Source: Bacillota bacterium (GTDB lineage Bacteria > Bacillota > Clostridia > Acetivibrionales > JAKOSZ01). From it: 6,918 nt of DNA. This document shows positions 5,708-6,918 of this stretch, piece after piece. The notes under the pieces were generated by a model. That model searched no databases, was not told the origin of the DNA, and worked only from the letters and a program-made list of their open reading frames with translations. Both the position numbers and the translations under genes were made by a program. The stretch lies in contig JAKOSZ010000227.1 of NCBI GenBank assembly GCA_029776555.1, positions 1 to 6,918 on the forward strand, in the 5' to 3' direction. Each line of letters opens with the position of its first letter. Within the stretch, counting starts at the first letter, position 1.

Positions 5708-6781
5708 ATGCCTTTTAAGAAAAGAGCCTTCTTTTTTGCAGGGTTGGCCGCCCTGGCGGCTTTAGCCTATCTCGTTTTCAGGTTCAGGCACATGCTGATT
5801 GACATCCTTACACCCCTTGCCCTGGGAAGCGTAATAGCCTATCTTTTAAGGCCCATAGTAAAGAAAATGGAAAACCGCGGGGTGCCCAGGAACGCAGGAA
5901 TCATAATGTCCTACCTGCTGTTTTTTCTGGCCGTAGGTTCGGTGGTCGTTTTCATTATTCCCGAGCTCATATCCAACGGCAAGGAACTGATGGAGACCGT
6001 GCCGGAAATAACCGCCAGGTCCCAGGAGCTGTTGAACGGCATTTCGTCAACGGTCAAGTCCAGCAGCTGGCCCAAAGACGTAAAAGAGACCATATTCGCT
6101 GAAATTCAATCGGGTGTCAAGGCGGTTGAACAGTCCATACTTGCCTTTTTCAGGACATCCCTCTCCAGGCTGCTGGGGGCGGCGGGCATGTTCATTGACA
6201 TTTTGCTGGCCATGGTCATTGCCTATTACCTCTTAAGGGATGCGGAAAAACTTAAAAACGGGGTATTGAACGCCATGCCCCGGAAGTGGCGGAACGGCGT
6301 CGCAAACCTGGGGAGAGAGGTCCACCTGGTGCTGTCCAGGTTTATCCAGGGGCAGTTTACTGCGGCTGCCATTGTCGGGCTCATGGAAGTGATCGGCCTC
6401 TACCTGGTAAAGGTAAAATACCCCATGATACTGGGGCTTTTCGGGGGCATAGCCAATATAATCCCCTATTTCGGCCCAGCCCTGGGAGCAATACCGGCAA
6501 TTGCGGTGGCCTTTATCGATTCGCCGGTAAAGGCCCTCTGGACCCTGGCTGTTTTTGTCGCCGTACAGCAGATAGACAACGCCATAATATCCCCGAAGAT
6601 AATCCAGGGTAAGCTGGGGCTTCACCCGGTGGTGACCATACTGGCGGTTCTTGCCGGAGGAAAGCTCTTCGGGATACCGGGCATGATCTTTTCCGTTCCC
6701 CTGGCGGCCATCCTGAAGGTCTTAATAAACAGGGCGATAGAAGCAATAGTCCGGGGGCGGGGACAAAGCGGTGTCCGGTAG
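5708..6781 (+). CDS. AI-2E family transporter (YrrI-like multi-pass membrane protein)
   Basis: The 357-residue protein belongs to the AI-2E exporter family (TqsA/YdgG, PerM, YrrI group) of the cytoplasmic membrane. Hydrophobic segments lie at about 7-24, 29-49, 65-86, 155-177, 213-235, 238-270, 276-294 and 305-343. A large soluble region lies at about 88-152 between the third and fourth segments. Family signatures are IIPYFGPALGAIPA (251-264), QQIDNAIISPKIIQGKLGLHP (start 287) and KLFGIPGMIFSVPLAAI (319-335). Members include exporters of autoinducer-2 and, in other branches, sodium- or proton-coupled transporters, so the substrate cannot be read from sequence. The start at 5708 is preferred because AAAAGGA (5693-5699) is eight bases away; the upstream in-frame ATG at 5699 directly abuts that site. 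It is separated from the small-protein gene by a hairpin-rich spacer. In B. subtilis the homologous yrrI sits just before alaS. Confidence 0.93.
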   Translation: MPFKKRAFFFAGLAALAALAYLVFRFRHMLIDILTPLALGSVIAYLLRPIVKKMENRGVPRNAGIIMSYLLFFLAVGSVVVFIIPELISNGKELMETVPEITARSQELLNGISSTVKSSSWPKDVKETIFAEIQSGVKAVEQSILAFFRTSLSRLLGAAGMFIDILLAMVIAYYLLRDAEKLKNGVLNAMPRKWRNGVANLGREVHLVLSRFIQGQFTAAAIVGLMEVIGLYLVKVKYPMILGLFGGIANIIPYFGPALGAIPAIAVAFIDSPVKALWTLAVFVAVQQIDNAIISPKIIQGKLGLHPVVTILAVLAGGKLFGIPGMIFSVPLAAILKVLINRAIEAIVRGRGQSGVR

Positions 6782-6832
6782 TGTAAACTTTTAGTAGGTG
6801 ATTGGAGGAATTTAAGGGGGAGATGAAGAAAA

Positions 6833-6893
6833 GAGACCTCCAAGTGAAAATATCACAACTCCCTGAATGGAGTCTGAAAGGAGCGGAGGTCTC
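6833..6893 (+). promoter_or_regulatory. Three-way-junction-like fold covering a ribosome binding site
   Basis: GAGACCTCC (6833-6841) is a perfect nine-base match to GGAGGTCTC (6885-6893). Inside it two smaller hairpins fit: GTGA/TCAC (6844-6847 with 6853-6856) and ACTCC/GGAGT (6858-6862 with 6869-6873). The 3' outer arm contains GGAGG (6885-6889), four bases before the ATG at 6894, so the closed form would hide that site; AAAGGAG (6877-6883) stays unpaired ten bases before the ATG. Read on the minus strand the outer arms are followed by TTTTCTTC, so a terminator for a minus-strand gene beyond the edge is an alternative. The pairing is seen, the function is inference. Confidence 0.4.
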
Positions 6894-6918
6894 ATGTTTA
6901 ATATTCGACAGATAGTAT
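6894..6918 (+). CDS. Possible start of a gene cut by the window end
   Basis: ATG at 6894 opens a frame (MFNIRQIV) that stays open to the edge, preceded by AAAGGAG and GGAGG. Only eight residues are visible, so no family can be named; they do not look like the start of AlaS. A mobile-element gene is conceivable because translational masking of the start is common in transposase genes, but there is no direct sign of one. Confidence 0.3.

Noticed and set aside
6833..6893. Hammerhead ribozyme, suggested by three stems and CTGAA / CTGAAAG strings
   Set aside because: The core CTGANGA is not met (CTGAATG is seen instead) and the junction strands are in the wrong order and length.
6823..6915. 30-codon frame beginning MKKRDLQVK as a gene
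   Set aside because: The GGGGG run is only two to three bases from its ATG, the other site GGAGG is too far, and the frame is short; noted only as part of the right-edge finding.

Overview
The window looks like a chromosomal piece of a Gram-positive anaerobe of the class Clostridia, probably near the Desulfotomaculum/Pelotomaculum type of Peptococcaceae. The grounds are purine-rich Shine-Dalgarno sites, heavy use of AGG (Arg) and ATA (Ile) codons in moderately GC-rich genes, AT-rich intergenic DNA, and a PRC-barrel / AI-2E-family gene order like the Bacillus subtilis yrrD...yrrI-alaS neighbourhood. The taxonomic call is an inference; no marker gene settles it.

Left part (1-3258): an AT-rich, apparently non-coding stretch leads to a textbook sigma-A promoter (219-248), then a leader of about 180 nt that can fold and ends in a terminator-like hairpin with a T-rich tail (371-409). 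Behind it lies a two-gene serine unit. The first gene is a class V PLP aminotransferase (437-1594), likely filling the phosphoserine aminotransferase step. The second is the long form of D-3-phosphoglycerate dehydrogenase, serA (1654-3258), with allosteric substrate-binding and ACT domains. Together they would convert 3-phosphoglycerate to phosphoserine; no phosphoserine phosphatase is visible.

Middle (3271-4663): a DUF1015-family gene runs on the minus strand and converges on serA with only 12 bases between the stop codons. It has its own plausible promoter. Its DGNHS motif resembles the DGHHR motif of other DUF1015 and ParB/SerK-type proteins, which together with its position suggests, without proving, a role in serine metabolism.

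Right part (4779-6781): a plus-strand group of a two-domain PRC-barrel protein, a 59-residue glycine-zipper membrane protein and an AI-2E-family multi-pass membrane protein. About 180 bases containing two strong hairpins separate the last two. The best-supported start of the PRC-barrel gene is a TTG well inside the longest frame.

Right edge (6782-6918): a short region can fold into a three-way-junction-like structure whose 3' arm covers the ribosome binding site of a possible gene cut by the window end. alaS, which follows the AI-2E gene in B. subtilis, is not seen here. The most unusual non-coding signals are the serine-unit leader and this right-edge structure.
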